A stretch of DNA of 64,000 bases, taken from Flavobacteriales bacterium. Lineage in GTDB: Bacteria > Bacteroidota > Bacteroidia > Flavobacteriales > UBA1820. Where the stretch lies: the NCBI GenBank assembly GCA_003150615.1, contig QALN01000009.1, positions 129,938-193,937 on the forward strand, written 5' to 3'. Shown here piece after piece: positions 1-8,547 of the stretch; position 1 is the stretch's first letter, and each line of letters opens with the position of its first letter. A program made the translations under genes and the position numbers. Under the pieces are notes generated by a model. It did not search any database. It saw nothing but the letters and a program-made list of their open reading frames with translations, and was not told the DNA's origin.

Positions 1-1191
1 AAATACGCTTTCTCGGGTGAGGCCGTAATGCCGGCTCCTACCGACGGCAGACCGGCCAAGGCTTCCATAGCCATAACCGATCCGGATTTCAAATACCCGC
101 AGCTGTGGAAATCCAACATCGCTGTGGACTACAAATTCGGCAACGGCTGGATAGCAACCGCAGAAGTCCTTTACAATAAGGATATAAACGCTATCTACCA
201 CGTGGATATCAACCATCCTAACCTCGACCGCAGCTGGGTGAGGGAACTCAACGGTCCTGACAACCGTCCATACTTCCTCAATAACAAACTCAACAGCGAG
301 GCTTACGATGTTATTATGATGACCAACACGAGCAAGGGATATTCCATATATACTACGCTCCAGTTGCAGAAAGACTTTATCGACGGCCCTCTCAAAGGAC
401 TTTACGTGAACGGTTCCTACACTTTCGGAACGTCCAAGTCGGTTACCGACGGTTCGTCTTCCGTAGCTTCTTCGGCCTACAAGTACCGTCCGGCAGTAAA
501 CCCGGATGCCGACGAACTCGGATATTCGGCAGGTTCGTTCCCCGACAGGATACTTCTCCAGGTGGCTTACCGCAAAGAGTATGCTAAGTGCATGGCTTCG
601 TCCATCGGCGTAGTTTATCAGCGTTACATGCCTTTCCGTTATTCCTATACGTATAATGGTGACGTAAACAACGACAGCTATGCGTTTAACGATCTGGTTT
701 ACGTTCCTAAGAGCATGGACGATATCCGTATCGTCAAAAAAGCAGGCGATCTCCGCACGAACGAACAGATATGGGCCGAACTCCAGAGGTTTATCCTCCA
801 GGATCCGTACCTTAAGAAACATCGCGGCGAATATACAGAACGCAACGGCGCCAAGGCTCCTTATGTAAATCAGGTTGACCTGAACTTTACGCAGGACTTC
901 TTCGTACAGATGAAGAACGGCAAACGCAACACTATCCGCTTCAGCTTCGATATTCAGAACTTCCTGAACCTCCTGAACAAGGATTGGGGCGTTCAGCAGA
1001 CCACGGTGCTCGGCAATCAGCAGTACCAGTTCCTGGAAATGACGGAAAAACCGTCTGCAGCCAACAACTGGACTCCCGGATTCACTTTCCCGCTTAACAA
1101 CGGTGAAAGGCTCTCCAGCACGTTCGAAGACTACATCAGCTCTTCTTCCCGCTGGTCCATGCAGTTCGGTGTGAAGTATATGTTCAACTAA
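1..1191 (+). CDS. TonB-dependent receptor (C-terminal part, 5' end outside window)
   Basis: The frame is open from base 1 to TAA at 1189-1191, so this is the last ~396 codons of a longer gene. The translation is rich in alternating aromatic and polar residues typical of outer-membrane beta-strands, and ends in a short strand closing on Phe-Asn (GVKYMFN). Segments such as FPDRILLQVAYRKEY and RFSFDIQNFLNLLNKDWG resemble the C-terminal barrel of Oar-like or SusC-like TonB-dependent receptors of Bacteroidetes. The likely role is TonB-driven uptake of a nutrient across the outer membrane. The plug, TonB box and any carboxypeptidase-like N-terminal domain lie outside the window, so the substrate cannot be inferred. 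No SusD gene follows; a strong terminator does, which argues for an Oar-like lone receptor rather than a SusCD pair. Confidence 0.8.
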   Translation, partial: KYAFSGEAVMPAPTDGRPAKASIAITDPDFKYPQLWKSNIAVDYKFGNGWIATAEVLYNKDINAIYHVDINHPNLDRSWVRELNGPDNRPYFLNNKLNSEAYDVIMMTNTSKGYSIYTTLQLQKDFIDGPLKGLYVNGSYTFGTSKSVTDGSSSVASSAYKYRPAVNPDADELGYSAGSFPDRILLQVAYRKEYAKCMASSIGVVYQRYMPFRYSYTYNGDVNNDSYAFNDLVYVPKSMDDIRIVKKAGDLRTNEQIWAELQRFILQDPYLKKHRGEYTERNGAKAPYVNQVDLNFTQDFFVQMKNGKRNTIRFSFDIQNFLNLLNKDWGVQQTTVLGNQQYQFLEMTEKPSAANNWTPGFTFPLNNGERLSSTFEDYISSSSRWSMQFGVKYMFN

Positions 1192-1231
1192 CGGACGCAA
1201 AAAAAGCAGGGGTGACCCCTGTACACATATG

Positions 1232-1264
1232 CTGCGGCCTCCTTCAGGAGGCCGCAGTTTTTTT
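1232..1264 (+). terminator. Intrinsic terminator of the TonB receptor gene
   Basis: An 11-bp perfect stem CTGCGGCCTCC / GGAGGCCGCAG with a TTCA loop is followed by seven T. A smaller hairpin, CAGGGG-TGA-CCCCTG, lies just upstream at 1207-1221. Confidence 0.9.
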
Positions 1265-1320
1265 ACGACTGTTCCGGTCAAACAAACGCTCCCGGATTAT
1301 TTACCTGACGCAATATTTTA

Positions 1321-1328
1321 TAACTTTG
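1321..1328 (+). promoter_or_regulatory. -7 element of gltX promoter
   Basis: TAACTTTG matches the Bacteroidetes TAnnTTTG -7 consensus, 36 nt before the gltX start codon. No clear -33 TTTG is seen at the usual distance. Confidence 0.6.
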
Positions 1329-1364
1329 CGGCATTATAAATGAAACAGAATTAAACATAAGGAA

Positions 1365-2885
1365 ATGGCTGATAAGAAAGTCAGGGTGCGTTTTGCTCCC
1401 AGTCCCACAGGACCGTTGCACATAGGCGGTGTGCGAACGGCATTGTACAATTATCTTTTTGCCCGCCACAACGGGGGTGATTTCCTGCTCCGTATAGAGG
1501 ATACGGACCAGAACCGCTATGTTCCAGGAGCCGAAGAATACATAATAAACTCGCTCAAATGGTGCGGCTTGGTGCCCGACGAAGGCCCAGGCAGTTTGGG
1601 CGGAGATTACGGGCCTTACCGCCAGAGCGAACGCAAGGCCATGTACAGGCAGTATGCCGAACAGCTGGTAGCCTCCGGAAATGCGTATTATGCTTTCGAC
1701 ACGCCTGAAGAACTCGAATCACTCAGAAAAGAAGCGGAAGCCGGAAAGAAAGTATTTACATATAATGCCGCCACACGCGGAGGCCTCAGGAATTCGCTGA
1801 CCCTTTCCGCGGACGAGGTGGAAAAACTGCTTTCTTCCGGAGAGCATTACGTCATACGGTTTAAAATACCTTCGGAAGGGGATATTGAAATATACGATAT
1901 GATACGCGGGAACATAAAGTTCCATATGTCGGAGCTGGACGACAAGGTACTGTACAAATCTGACGGTATGCCTACGTATCATCTGGCCAATATAGTCGAT
2001 GACCATACGATGGAGATAACCCATGTGATACGCGGCGAGGAATGGCTTACGTCCATGCCTCTTCATGTGTTGCTTTACAAAGCTTTCGGATGGGAGGCTC
2101 CTCAGTTCGCTCACCTGCCGTTGATACTCAAACCTTCGGGCAACGGCAAATTGAGCAAGCGCGACGGAGACCAGGGCGGTTTTCCGGTATTTCCTCTCGA
2201 ATGGCATGCTCCGTCAGGCGAAGTGTTTTCCGGTTACAGGGAACGCGGTTTTCTTCCTGCGGCTTTTATAAACATGTTGGCGCTCCTAGGCTGGAACGAC
2301 GGTACGGACAAGGAAATATATACCATGGATGAATTGGCGGAGGCTTTTTCGTTGGAAAAAGTAGGTAAGTCGGGCGCTCGTTTCGATCCGGAAAAAACCA
2401 ATTGGTTCAACCAGCAGTACGTACACGCAATGCCGGATGGTGAATTTTTCGATTTCGTAAAGCCTGTACTCGAAAAGGAAGGTATTCCTGCCGATGGTTA
2501 TGCCCGCAAGGTGTGCGCTTTGATAAAAGAGCGCTGCACGTTCCCGCAGGATATAATGGAACATGGCGGGTATTTTTTCCGCGCGCCGCAGAGTTACGAT
2601 CCGGCCGCATTGAAAAAACGTTGGAAGCCCGGCACTTCGGCTCACCTGTTGGAGATGGCCCGTATAATAGATGCCGATTTTGCGAAAGGCAAAGGCCTGT
2701 TGCACGATGCTGTGATAGGCTATGCGACGGAGCAGGGGCTTAACCTCGGTTCGATAATGAATTCTCTCCGCATAGCATTGGTTGGTGCGGCCAAAGGCCC
2801 TGAAATATTCGATATAATAGAGCTTTTGGGTAAGAACGAAACGCTCGCGCGCATACGCCGTGCTGTCGAGGTGGTAAAAGACTGA
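1365..2885 (+). CDS. gltX: Glutamyl-tRNA synthetase
   Basis: 506 aa, a normal length for bacterial GluRS. It charges tRNA-Glu with glutamate in the cytosol and is an essential class I aminoacyl-tRNA synthetase. Visible motifs are the HIGH-type signature HIGG (residues 19-22) in FAPSPTGPLHIGG, the RIEDTDQNR segment, and the KMSKS-type loop KLSKR (about residues 262-266). The C-terminal anticodon-binding region is complete. It starts at the first ATG after a -7 element and is flanked on both sides by strong terminators, so it is monocistronic. Whether it is discriminating or also charges tRNA-Gln cannot be told from this window. Confidence 0.96.
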   Translation: MADKKVRVRFAPSPTGPLHIGGVRTALYNYLFARHNGGDFLLRIEDTDQNRYVPGAEEYIINSLKWCGLVPDEGPGSLGGDYGPYRQSERKAMYRQYAEQLVASGNAYYAFDTPEELESLRKEAEAGKKVFTYNAATRGGLRNSLTLSADEVEKLLSSGEHYVIRFKIPSEGDIEIYDMIRGNIKFHMSELDDKVLYKSDGMPTYHLANIVDDHTMEITHVIRGEEWLTSMPLHVLLYKAFGWEAPQFAHLPLILKPSGNGKLSKRDGDQGGFPVFPLEWHAPSGEVFSGYRERGFLPAAFINMLALLGWNDGTDKEIYTMDELAEAFSLEKVGKSGARFDPEKTNWFNQQYVHAMPDGEFFDFVKPVLEKEGIPADGYARKVCALIKERCTFPQDIMEHGGYFFRAPQSYDPAALKKRWKPGTSAHLLEMARIIDADFAKGKGLLHDAVIGYATEQGLNLGSIMNSLRIALVGAAKGPEIFDIIELLGKNETLARIRRAVEVVKD

Positions 2886-2907
2886 AGATGTGTGTGTATT
2901 GATTTCA

Positions 2908-2934
2908 AAGGCCGGCTGGAAGCCGGCCTTTTTT
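2908..2934 (+). terminator. Intrinsic terminator of gltX
   Basis: 10-bp stem AAGGCCGGCT / AGCCGGCCTT with a GGA loop, continuing into a T run. Confidence 0.9.
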
Positions 2935-3043
2935 CATTTTTAATGCCGCAGCGCAATGTCTTTTGCCGCGCGGTTTTCCTGCCGTTATTACGTATGTCGT
3001 ATTTTTCCGTATGCCGATAGTGTATTTTTTACAACGGGGCGTT

Positions 3044-3072
3044 TTTGTATTCGGTTTATTTGTTTACCTTTG
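3044..3072 (+). promoter_or_regulatory. Promoter of the nuo operon
   Basis: TTTG at 3044-3047 and a perfect -7 TACCTTTG at 3065-3072, separated by 17 nt (a little short of the usual 19-21). Transcription would start near 3080, giving a leader of about 140 nt before nuoA. Confidence 0.65.
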
Positions 3073-3090
3073 CAACCGTGTATATAACAT

Positions 3091-3185
3091 CCCGTAAAAG
3101 GAGCAAAAGATGACGTTATAACGCATATTTATAGCACGTTACGCAGGGCTTTGTACTCGGCGCGCGTGTTTTTTGTTTTTACGGG
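3091..3185 (+). other. nuo operon leader with long-range inverted repeat
   Basis: CCCGTAAAA (3091-3099) and TTTTACGGG (3177-3185) are perfect 9-nt complements bracketing most of the untranslated leader between the promoter and nuoA. There is no gene in 2886-3219 apart from the gltX terminator, the nuo promoter and this leader. No known riboswitch consensus is recognised. Confidence 0.45.
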
Positions 3186-3219
3186 AACGTAAGTTAGGCG
3201 AATAATAAAAAATAAGTAT

Positions 3220-3570
3220 ATGAACTCTACGCTGCTTATTGTAGTATTTTTCACGGCGCTCGTGCTGGTATCGGCCGCGCTTTTAATGGCGTGGCTGCTC
3301 TCGCCGCGTTCCTATAACCCGCAGAAAGGTCTGCCTTACGAATGCGGTGTGCCCACACGAGGCACATCGTGGATGCAGTTCAAAGTCGGGTATTACCTTT
3401 TCGCCATCCTTTTCCTTATGTTCGATGTGGAAGCGGTGTTCCTGTTTCCCTGGGCCGTAGTGGTACGTGAACTCGGCGTGATGGCACTCGTTAATGTAGT
3501 ATTCTTTATGCTGGTACTGGTACTCGGTCTGGCATACGCATGGAAGAAAGGAGCTTTGCAATGGAAATAA
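3220..3570 (+). CDS. nuoA: NADH-quinone oxidoreductase subunit A
   Basis: 116 aa integral membrane subunit of complex I. It contributes to the membrane/peripheral arm junction near the quinone site. Three hydrophobic segments are visible (about residues 3-27, 57-78, 88-108). The family signatures YECG (residues 40-43, in the loop after helix 1) and [12 protein letters not shown] (68-79) are intact. It is the first gene of a ten-gene nuo operon, and its 3' end overlaps the nuoB start, indicating translational coupling. Confidence 0.95.
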   Translation: MNSTLLIVVFFTALVLVSAALLMAWLLSPRSYNPQKGLPYECGVPTRGTSWMQFKVGYYLFAILFLMFDVEAVFLFPWAVVVRELGVMALVNVVFFMLVLVLGLAYAWKKGALQWK

Positions 3571-4148
3571 ATATCAAATCGATGAAATACGACGACTTCA
3601 AGGACAACGACTCCCTTGAAGCGCTCGTTGCCGAACTGAACAAGAACGGCACAAACGTAATGGTCGGCGTGCTCGACGATGTAATCAACTGGGGGCGCTC
3701 CAATTCGCTCTGGCCGCTTACGTTCGCTACCAGCTGCTGCGGTATCGAATTTATGGCCGTAGGTGCTGCCCGCTACGATATGGCCCGCTTCGGTTTCGAG
3801 GTGGCGCGCGCCAGTCCGCGCCAGGCAGATATGATACTTGTTGCCGGAACGATAGTGCCAAAGATGGCTCCTGTGTTCAAGCGCCTGTACGACCAGTTGG
3901 CCGACCCGAAATACGTCATAGCCGTAGGCGGATGCACCATATCCGGAGGCCCGTTCAAGGGTTCGTACCACGTGGTTGAAGGCATAGACAAGATAGTTCC
4001 TGTTGACGTTTACATACCGGGATGCCCTCCCCGTCCGGAGGCTTTCCTCTACGGTATGATGCAGCTCCAGCGCAAAGTCAAAGCCGAAAAATATTTCGGA
4101 CGCGGCGGGGCCGGAGCCAAGGAACACAAACCCGAAGAAGATAAATAG
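3561..4148 (+). CDS. nuoB: NADH-quinone oxidoreductase subunit B (N2 cluster subunit)
   Basis: 195 aa using the ATG at 3561, preceded by an AGGAG Shine-Dalgarno-like sequence at 3549-3553. An ATG at 3540 in the same frame would overlap nuoA further and lacks such a site. The four ligands of 4Fe-4S cluster N2, which passes electrons to quinone, are Cys59-Cys60, Cys125 (GGCTISGG) and Cys155 ([11 protein letters not shown]). The ~25 residue C-terminal tail is charged and Gly/Lys/Glu-rich. Its start overlaps the end of nuoA by 10 nt. Confidence 0.95.
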   Translation: MEINIKSMKYDDFKDNDSLEALVAELNKNGTNVMVGVLDDVINWGRSNSLWPLTFATSCCGIEFMAVGAARYDMARFGFEVARASPRQADMILVAGTIVPKMAPVFKRLYDQLADPKYVIAVGGCTISGGPFKGSYHVVEGIDKIVPVDVYIPGCPPRPEAFLYGMMQLQRKVKAEKYFGRGGAGAKEHKPEEDK

Positions 4149-4219
4149 CTGTCCGGGGGTATGGGAGGTACGGAAAAGCAAATAGCCCTGCGCACTCAGG
4201 TAAAATAACAGAGCGACGT

Positions 4220-4293
4220 ATCTGAAAATAAATTTCCGTTCCGCCGATATTACCCTTTTTGCATCTGAAATAAATTTCTGTTCTGCCGGTATT
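4220..4293 (+). repeat. Imperfect tandem direct repeat between nuoB and nuoCD
   Basis: A 32-nt unit at 4220-4251 and a 31-nt unit at 4263-4293 (both starting ATCTGAAA and ending TATT) differ by one single-base gap and three transitions. They fill most of the 172-nt spacer. The shared part, ATAAATTTCTGTTCTGCCGG in copy 2, resembles the TTTATTTCTGTTCCGCCG core of the dispersed repeat at 31.0-31.2 kb. Confidence 0.6.
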
Positions 4294-4320
4294 GTCCGGC
4301 CTGCATATAAAACATAAAGT

Positions 4321-5949
4321 ATGAGCATAATACAGGATAAAATAAGTGCTATCGCCCCCGAAGCGATATTCACTCAAGGGCAGTACCCTACATTTACGGT
4401 ACCGGCTGAAAAACTGCGCGAAGTGGCTCTCGAACTGCGTAACGACAGCGACTTGCTGTTCGATTATATGGTCAGCCTTACCGGTGTGGATGAAGGTCCT
4501 GAAATCGGACTCGGCGTGGTATATCATCTGACTTCGTCCGTGCACAACCACTGGGTGGTTGTAAAAACATTCACCACGGACCGCGAAAATCCGCAACTGC
4601 CTACCGTATGCGACATATGGGGAACGGCCGAACTGAACGAACGCGAGGCTTACGATTTCCTCGGCATAAAGTTCATTGGTCATCCGGATATGCGCCGCCT
4701 TTTCCTCAGGCAGGATTTTAAGGGCTATCCCCTGCGCAAGGATTACGATCCTTCGCAGAATCCGCTTACACTTGAAAGCGAGGACGGCCAGGACACTACC
4801 GAAGAATATGTGAAAGACGCTTCCGGCAATACCGTGGAAGAGGAAAAAACGATATTCGGTAAGGAAGAATATGTGGTCAACATAGGCCCTCAGCATCCAG
4901 CTACGCACGGTGTGCTTCATTTCCGCGTATCGCTGGACGGCGAGATAATAAAGAAGATAGACGTAAACTGCGGCTATATACACCGTGGCATAGAAAAACT
5001 TAGCGAAACCAAAACGTATCCCCAGACATTGGCCTTTACCGACCGTTTGGACTACCTTTCGGCGCATATGAACCGCCACGCACTGTGCGACTGCATAGAA
5101 AAGGCTCTCGGCATCGAGGTGTCGGACCGCGTGAAGGTCATCCGCACTATCATGGACGAGCTTCAGCGCATAGACTCGCACCTTTTGTTCTACGCTACGT
5201 TCTGCATGGACTTCGGCGCGCTGACTGCGTTCTTTTACGGTTTCCGCGACCGCGAAAAAATACTCGACATATTCGAATCGACCACCGGCGGCCGCCTTAT
5301 CCAGAACTACAATACTATAGGCGGAGTACAAGCCGATATAGCCCCGGATTTCATACCCAAGGTAAAGGAATTCATAAAATACCTGCCTACGGTGCTTCCG
5401 GAGTATCATGCCATTTTCACAGGTAACGTCATAGCCCAGGAACGCATGAAAGGTATAGGCGTACTTTCCCGCGATATGGCCATTTCGTATGGCGTTTCCG
5501 GTCCTTCCGGACGAGCTTCCGGCTGGGCTTGCGACGTGCGCAAAACGGATCCTTACGCAGCTTACGACCGTGTTAAATTCAACGAGGTGATACGCCACGA
5601 CGGCGACGTGTTCGGACGTTATATGGCGCGTATGGACGAGATAACCGAATCGCTCCATATAATCGAACAGTTGATAGACAACATTCCGGAGGGGGATATA
5701 CAGGTAAAAACCAAACCGGTGATAAAATTGCCGGAAGGTGATTATTTCTCGCACGTGGAAGCGGCGCGCGGGGATTTTGCCGTGTATATCGAATCCCGTG
5801 GGGACAAATATCCGTACCGTCTGAAGTTCCGCGCTACCGGCCTGCCGCAGATATCCGTGGTCGACGCTCTTTCGCGTGGCTACAAAATAGCCGACCTTAT
5901 AGCCATAGGTGCTTCGTTGGACTACGTGGTGCCGGATATCGACCGTTAA
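4321..5949 (+). CDS. nuoCD: NADH-quinone oxidoreductase, fused subunits C and D
   Basis: 542 aa. Residues ~1-160 are the 30-kDa (NuoC) domain, with FTTDRENPQLPTV and WGTAELNEREAYDFLGI typical of the family. After a charged linker, residues ~180-542 are the 49-kDa (NuoD) domain with QHPATHG (191-197), the quinone-pocket loop. The NuoC-NuoD fusion is common in Bacteroidetes and enterobacteria. With nuoB it forms the quinone-reducing connecting module of complex I. It is separated from nuoB by a repeat-bearing spacer and from nuoH by 116 nt, wider than other gaps in the operon. Confidence 0.95.
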   Translation: MSIIQDKISAIAPEAIFTQGQYPTFTVPAEKLREVALELRNDSDLLFDYMVSLTGVDEGPEIGLGVVYHLTSSVHNHWVVVKTFTTDRENPQLPTVCDIWGTAELNEREAYDFLGIKFIGHPDMRRLFLRQDFKGYPLRKDYDPSQNPLTLESEDGQDTTEEYVKDASGNTVEEEKTIFGKEEYVVNIGPQHPATHGVLHFRVSLDGEIIKKIDVNCGYIHRGIEKLSETKTYPQTLAFTDRLDYLSAHMNRHALCDCIEKALGIEVSDRVKVIRTIMDELQRIDSHLLFYATFCMDFGALTAFFYGFRDREKILDIFESTTGGRLIQNYNTIGGVQADIAPDFIPKVKEFIKYLPTVLPEYHAIFTGNVIAQERMKGIGVLSRDMAISYGVSGPSGRASGWACDVRKTDPYAAYDRVKFNEVIRHDGDVFGRYMARMDEITESLHIIEQLIDNIPEGDIQVKTKPVIKLPEGDYFSHVEAARGDFAVYIESRGDKYPYRLKFRATGLPQISVVDALSRGYKIADLIAIGASLDYVVPDIDR

Positions 5950-6065
5950 TACACCGCCTGCGACCACGGTTGTGACGCAACCAATTGTGTAAACACGACG
6001 TTGCAGACGTGCAAAAGAGGAAAAAGTAAAAACCTAAAAGGGAAATAAATAACATAAATAACGAT

Positions 6066-7142
6066 ATGTTCGACTTTTCAATAGTAACAAGCTGGATAGA
6101 CACCACTCTGAGGGACCTGATGCCGTCGTGGCTGGCCCTTACCGTGGAATTCGTCCTTATCGGAGTGGCCATACTGCTGCTTTACGCCGTGCTGGCGCTT
6201 ATCCTGATATACATGGAGCGCCGTGTCTGCGGAGCGTTCCAGTGTCGTCTGGGACCGAACCGTGTGGGACCGAAGGGCGTGATACAGTCCGTGGCGGATA
6301 TGATAAAAATGCTCATAAAGGAACTTATCACGATAGACCGTTCGGACCGTTTTCTGTTTATTTTGGCTCCGTTTATCGTGATAATGGCCTCTGTGCTGGC
6401 ATTCAGCATGCTGCCGTTCGGCCGCGGGCTTCAGGTACTCGATTTCAACGTGGGTATTTTCTTCCTGTTGGCGGTTTCGGCTATGGGTGTTTTGGGTATC
6501 CTTTTGGCCGGTTGGGCTTCCAACAACAAATACTCCCTTATCGGAGCGATGCGAAGCGGCGCTCAGATGATAAGCTATGAATTGTCGATAGGCATATCGG
6601 TGCTTACGATAGTTATGTTCGCCGGTTCGATGCAGCTTTCCACAATAGTCGAAGGCCAAGCCGACGGATGGTTTATATTCCGCGGACACATACCGGCCCT
6701 GATAGCTTTTGTGATATATCTTATAGCCGGTAATGCGGAAACCAACCGCGGACCGTTCGACCTTCCGGAGGCTGAGAGCGAGCTTACCGCAGGTTACCAT
6801 ACGGAATACTCCGGCATACAGTTCGGATTTTTCTACCTGGCCGAATACCTCAACCTGTTCATTGTTGCCGCTGTGGCTTCGACTTTGTTCCTGGGAGGGT
6901 GGATGCCGTTGCACATACCAGGCCTGGATGCGTTCAATGCCGTTATGGATTACATACCTTCGGTGGTGTGGTTCTTCGGTAAGACGTTCTTCATGATATT
7001 CGTGCTGATGTGGTTCAAGTGGACGTTCCCGCGCCTGCGTGTGGACCAGATACTTGCGCTGGAATGGAAATACCTTCTGCCGATAGGCCTTTTCAACCTG
7101 ATGCTGATGGCTGTGGTGGTGATATTCGGCCTGCATTTCTAA
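6066..7142 (+). CDS. nuoH: NADH-quinone oxidoreductase subunit H
   Basis: 358 aa, about eight membrane spans. NuoH forms the floor of the quinone chamber and links the peripheral arm to the proton-pumping subunits. The conserved segments [19 protein letters not shown] and [16 protein letters not shown] are present. The latter carries the acidic residues of the E-channel loop. Length is slightly above the usual ~325-350. It is followed after 27 nt by nuoI. Confidence 0.95.
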   Translation: MFDFSIVTSWIDTTLRDLMPSWLALTVEFVLIGVAILLLYAVLALILIYMERRVCGAFQCRLGPNRVGPKGVIQSVADMIKMLIKELITIDRSDRFLFILAPFIVIMASVLAFSMLPFGRGLQVLDFNVGIFFLLAVSAMGVLGILLAGWASNNKYSLIGAMRSGAQMISYELSIGISVLTIVMFAGSMQLSTIVEGQADGWFIFRGHIPALIAFVIYLIAGNAETNRGPFDLPEAESELTAGYHTEYSGIQFGFFYLAEYLNLFIVAAVASTLFLGGWMPLHIPGLDAFNAVMDYIPSVVWFFGKTFFMIFVLMWFKWTFPRLRVDQILALEWKYLLPIGLFNLMLMAVVVIFGLHF

Positions 7143-7169
7143 ACAAAGACATAAAAGAGAGAGAATACG

Positions 7170-7685
7170 ATGGGTTTTAAAAATTACATAATCTCGACAT
7201 GCAAAGGGGTGGCGTCGCTGCTCACGGGGCTGAAGACGTCCATAACAGTCTTTTTCCGCAAAAAGACTACCGAGCAGTATCCCGAAAACCGCGCAACGCT
7301 CAAAATATCCGATCGTTTCCGCGGGGTGCTGTATATGCCGCTTAAGGAAGACGGTTCATCCAAATGCGTAGGCTGCGGAATATGCCAGAACGCATGTCCC
7401 AACGGTACTATTACGGTAATAACAAAAAGCGAAGTCAATCCCGAAACGGGCAAGGCCAAAAAAGTGCTCGACGAGTACATATACGACCTGGGCAGCTGTA
7501 CATTCTGCCAGTTGTGCGTCACGTCCTGCCCTTACGATGCGATAGAATTCGAAAACGAGTTCGAGAACGCCGTGTTCAACCGCACTAAACTCATAATGCG
7601 CCTGAATCCGGTTTTGCCTGAAAAACCGGCTGAGCCCAAGGCTGAGGCTCCCGCAACAACGGAAAACGAACCCGAAAACAAATAA
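7170..7685 (+). CDS. nuoI: NADH-quinone oxidoreductase subunit I (2x 4Fe-4S)
   Basis: 171 aa ferredoxin-like subunit carrying clusters N6a and N6b, which relay electrons towards NuoB. Two ferredoxin motifs are intact: Cys66-x2-Cys69-x2-Cys72-x3-Cys76-Pro and Cys110-x2-Cys113-x2-Cys116-x3-Cys120-Pro. The C-terminal ~25 residues are an acidic Pro/Ala/Glu-rich tail (KPAEPKAEAPATTENEPEN) not part of the core fold. Spacing to nuoJ is 8 nt. Confidence 0.95.
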   Translation: MGFKNYIISTCKGVASLLTGLKTSITVFFRKKTTEQYPENRATLKISDRFRGVLYMPLKEDGSSKCVGCGICQNACPNGTITVITKSEVNPETGKAKKVLDEYIYDLGSCTFCQLCVTSCPYDAIEFENEFENAVFNRTKLIMRLNPVLPEKPAEPKAEAPATTENEPENK

Positions 7686-7693
7686 CACAGACG

Positions 7694-8203
7694 ATGGAAA
7701 TTACACCGAAATTTATAGTATTCGCCGTCTTGGCGCTGATTATCGTAGTGTTTTCGATAATGACGGTAACATCCCGCCGAATATTGCGCGCGGCCACTTA
7801 CCTGCTGTTCGTGCTTTTCGCCACGGCGGCCCTTTACATACAACTCGACTACCAGTTCTTAGGCGCGGTGCAGCTGACCATTTACGCCGGAGGTATCATA
7901 GTTCTTTACGTGTTCTCGATACTTCTGACCAGCGGAGTCGGCGAAAAGACCGACAAGCCGGAAATGAAGAAAGTACTCCCGGCGGTTGTGGCTTCCCTTG
8001 GCGGGTTGGCTCTGGCGGGTTGGCTGATATTCACTCAGAAGTTCGTGCCTGAGGATTTCAGCAATGTGGACCCTGACATGAAGCTCGTGGGCATGTTCCT
8101 TATGAGCCCTTACAAATACGGATACATACTGCCTTTCGAGGTGATAAGCGTCTTCCTTCTGGCGTGCATCGTGGGCGGCATATTAATAGCTAGAAAACGA
8201 TAG
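7694..8203 (+). CDS. nuoJ: NADH-quinone oxidoreductase subunit J
   Basis: 169 aa, five predicted membrane helices. The family signature around AVQLTIYAGGIIVLYVFSI is clear; this helix carries the pi-bulge that gates coupling in complex I. It is followed 5 nt later by nuoK, so the two are probably translationally coupled. Confidence 0.94.
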   Translation: MEITPKFIVFAVLALIIVVFSIMTVTSRRILRAATYLLFVLFATAALYIQLDYQFLGAVQLTIYAGGIIVLYVFSILLTSGVGEKTDKPEMKKVLPAVVASLGGLALAGWLIFTQKFVPEDFSNVDPDMKLVGMFLMSPYKYGYILPFEVISVFLLACIVGGILIARKR

Positions 8204-8208
8204 GACAA

Positions 8209-8520
8209 ATGGAAATACCAATGCAATTTTACCTCTTCGTAGGCGCCGTGATGTTCTTTGCCGGCATTTACGGCTTTATAACGCGCCGCAACCTGCTTGC
8301 TATACTCATATCGCTGGAGTTGATACTCAATGCTGTGAATATCAATTTCGTGGTCTTCAACCGTTATCTCTACCCGGATGCGCTGGAAGGGTATTTCTTT
8401 ACCCTGTTCACCATAGGCGTGGCTGCCGGCGAAACGGCCGTAGCCATAGCGATAATAATAAATATATACCGCAACCTCAAGAATATCAAGGCTGAAAACC
8501 TCGATTCGATGAAGTTTTAA
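8209..8520 (+). CDS. nuoK: NADH-quinone oxidoreductase subunit K
   Basis: 103 aa, three membrane helices, related to MrpC. The conserved helix-2 glutamate in the LISLELILNAVNINFV segment and a second acidic position in AAGETAVAIAI are present, as needed for proton transfer. An in-frame ATG at 8221 (MQFYLF) is an alternative start 4 residues downstream. Confidence 0.94.
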   Translation: MEIPMQFYLFVGAVMFFAGIYGFITRRNLLAILISLELILNAVNINFVVFNRYLYPDALEGYFFTLFTIGVAAGETAVAIAIIINIYRNLKNIKAENLDSMKF

Positions 8521-8547
8521 CCCGCCCCGGAAAAAAAGACATAAAAA

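Noticed and set aside
3393-7136. Long minus-strand open frames opposite nuoA-nuoH (up to 629 codons, e.g. 4078-5967)
   Set aside because: They mirror the codon pattern of well-supported nuo genes; translations are His/Tyr/Arg-rich with no family signature. They are antisense shadows.
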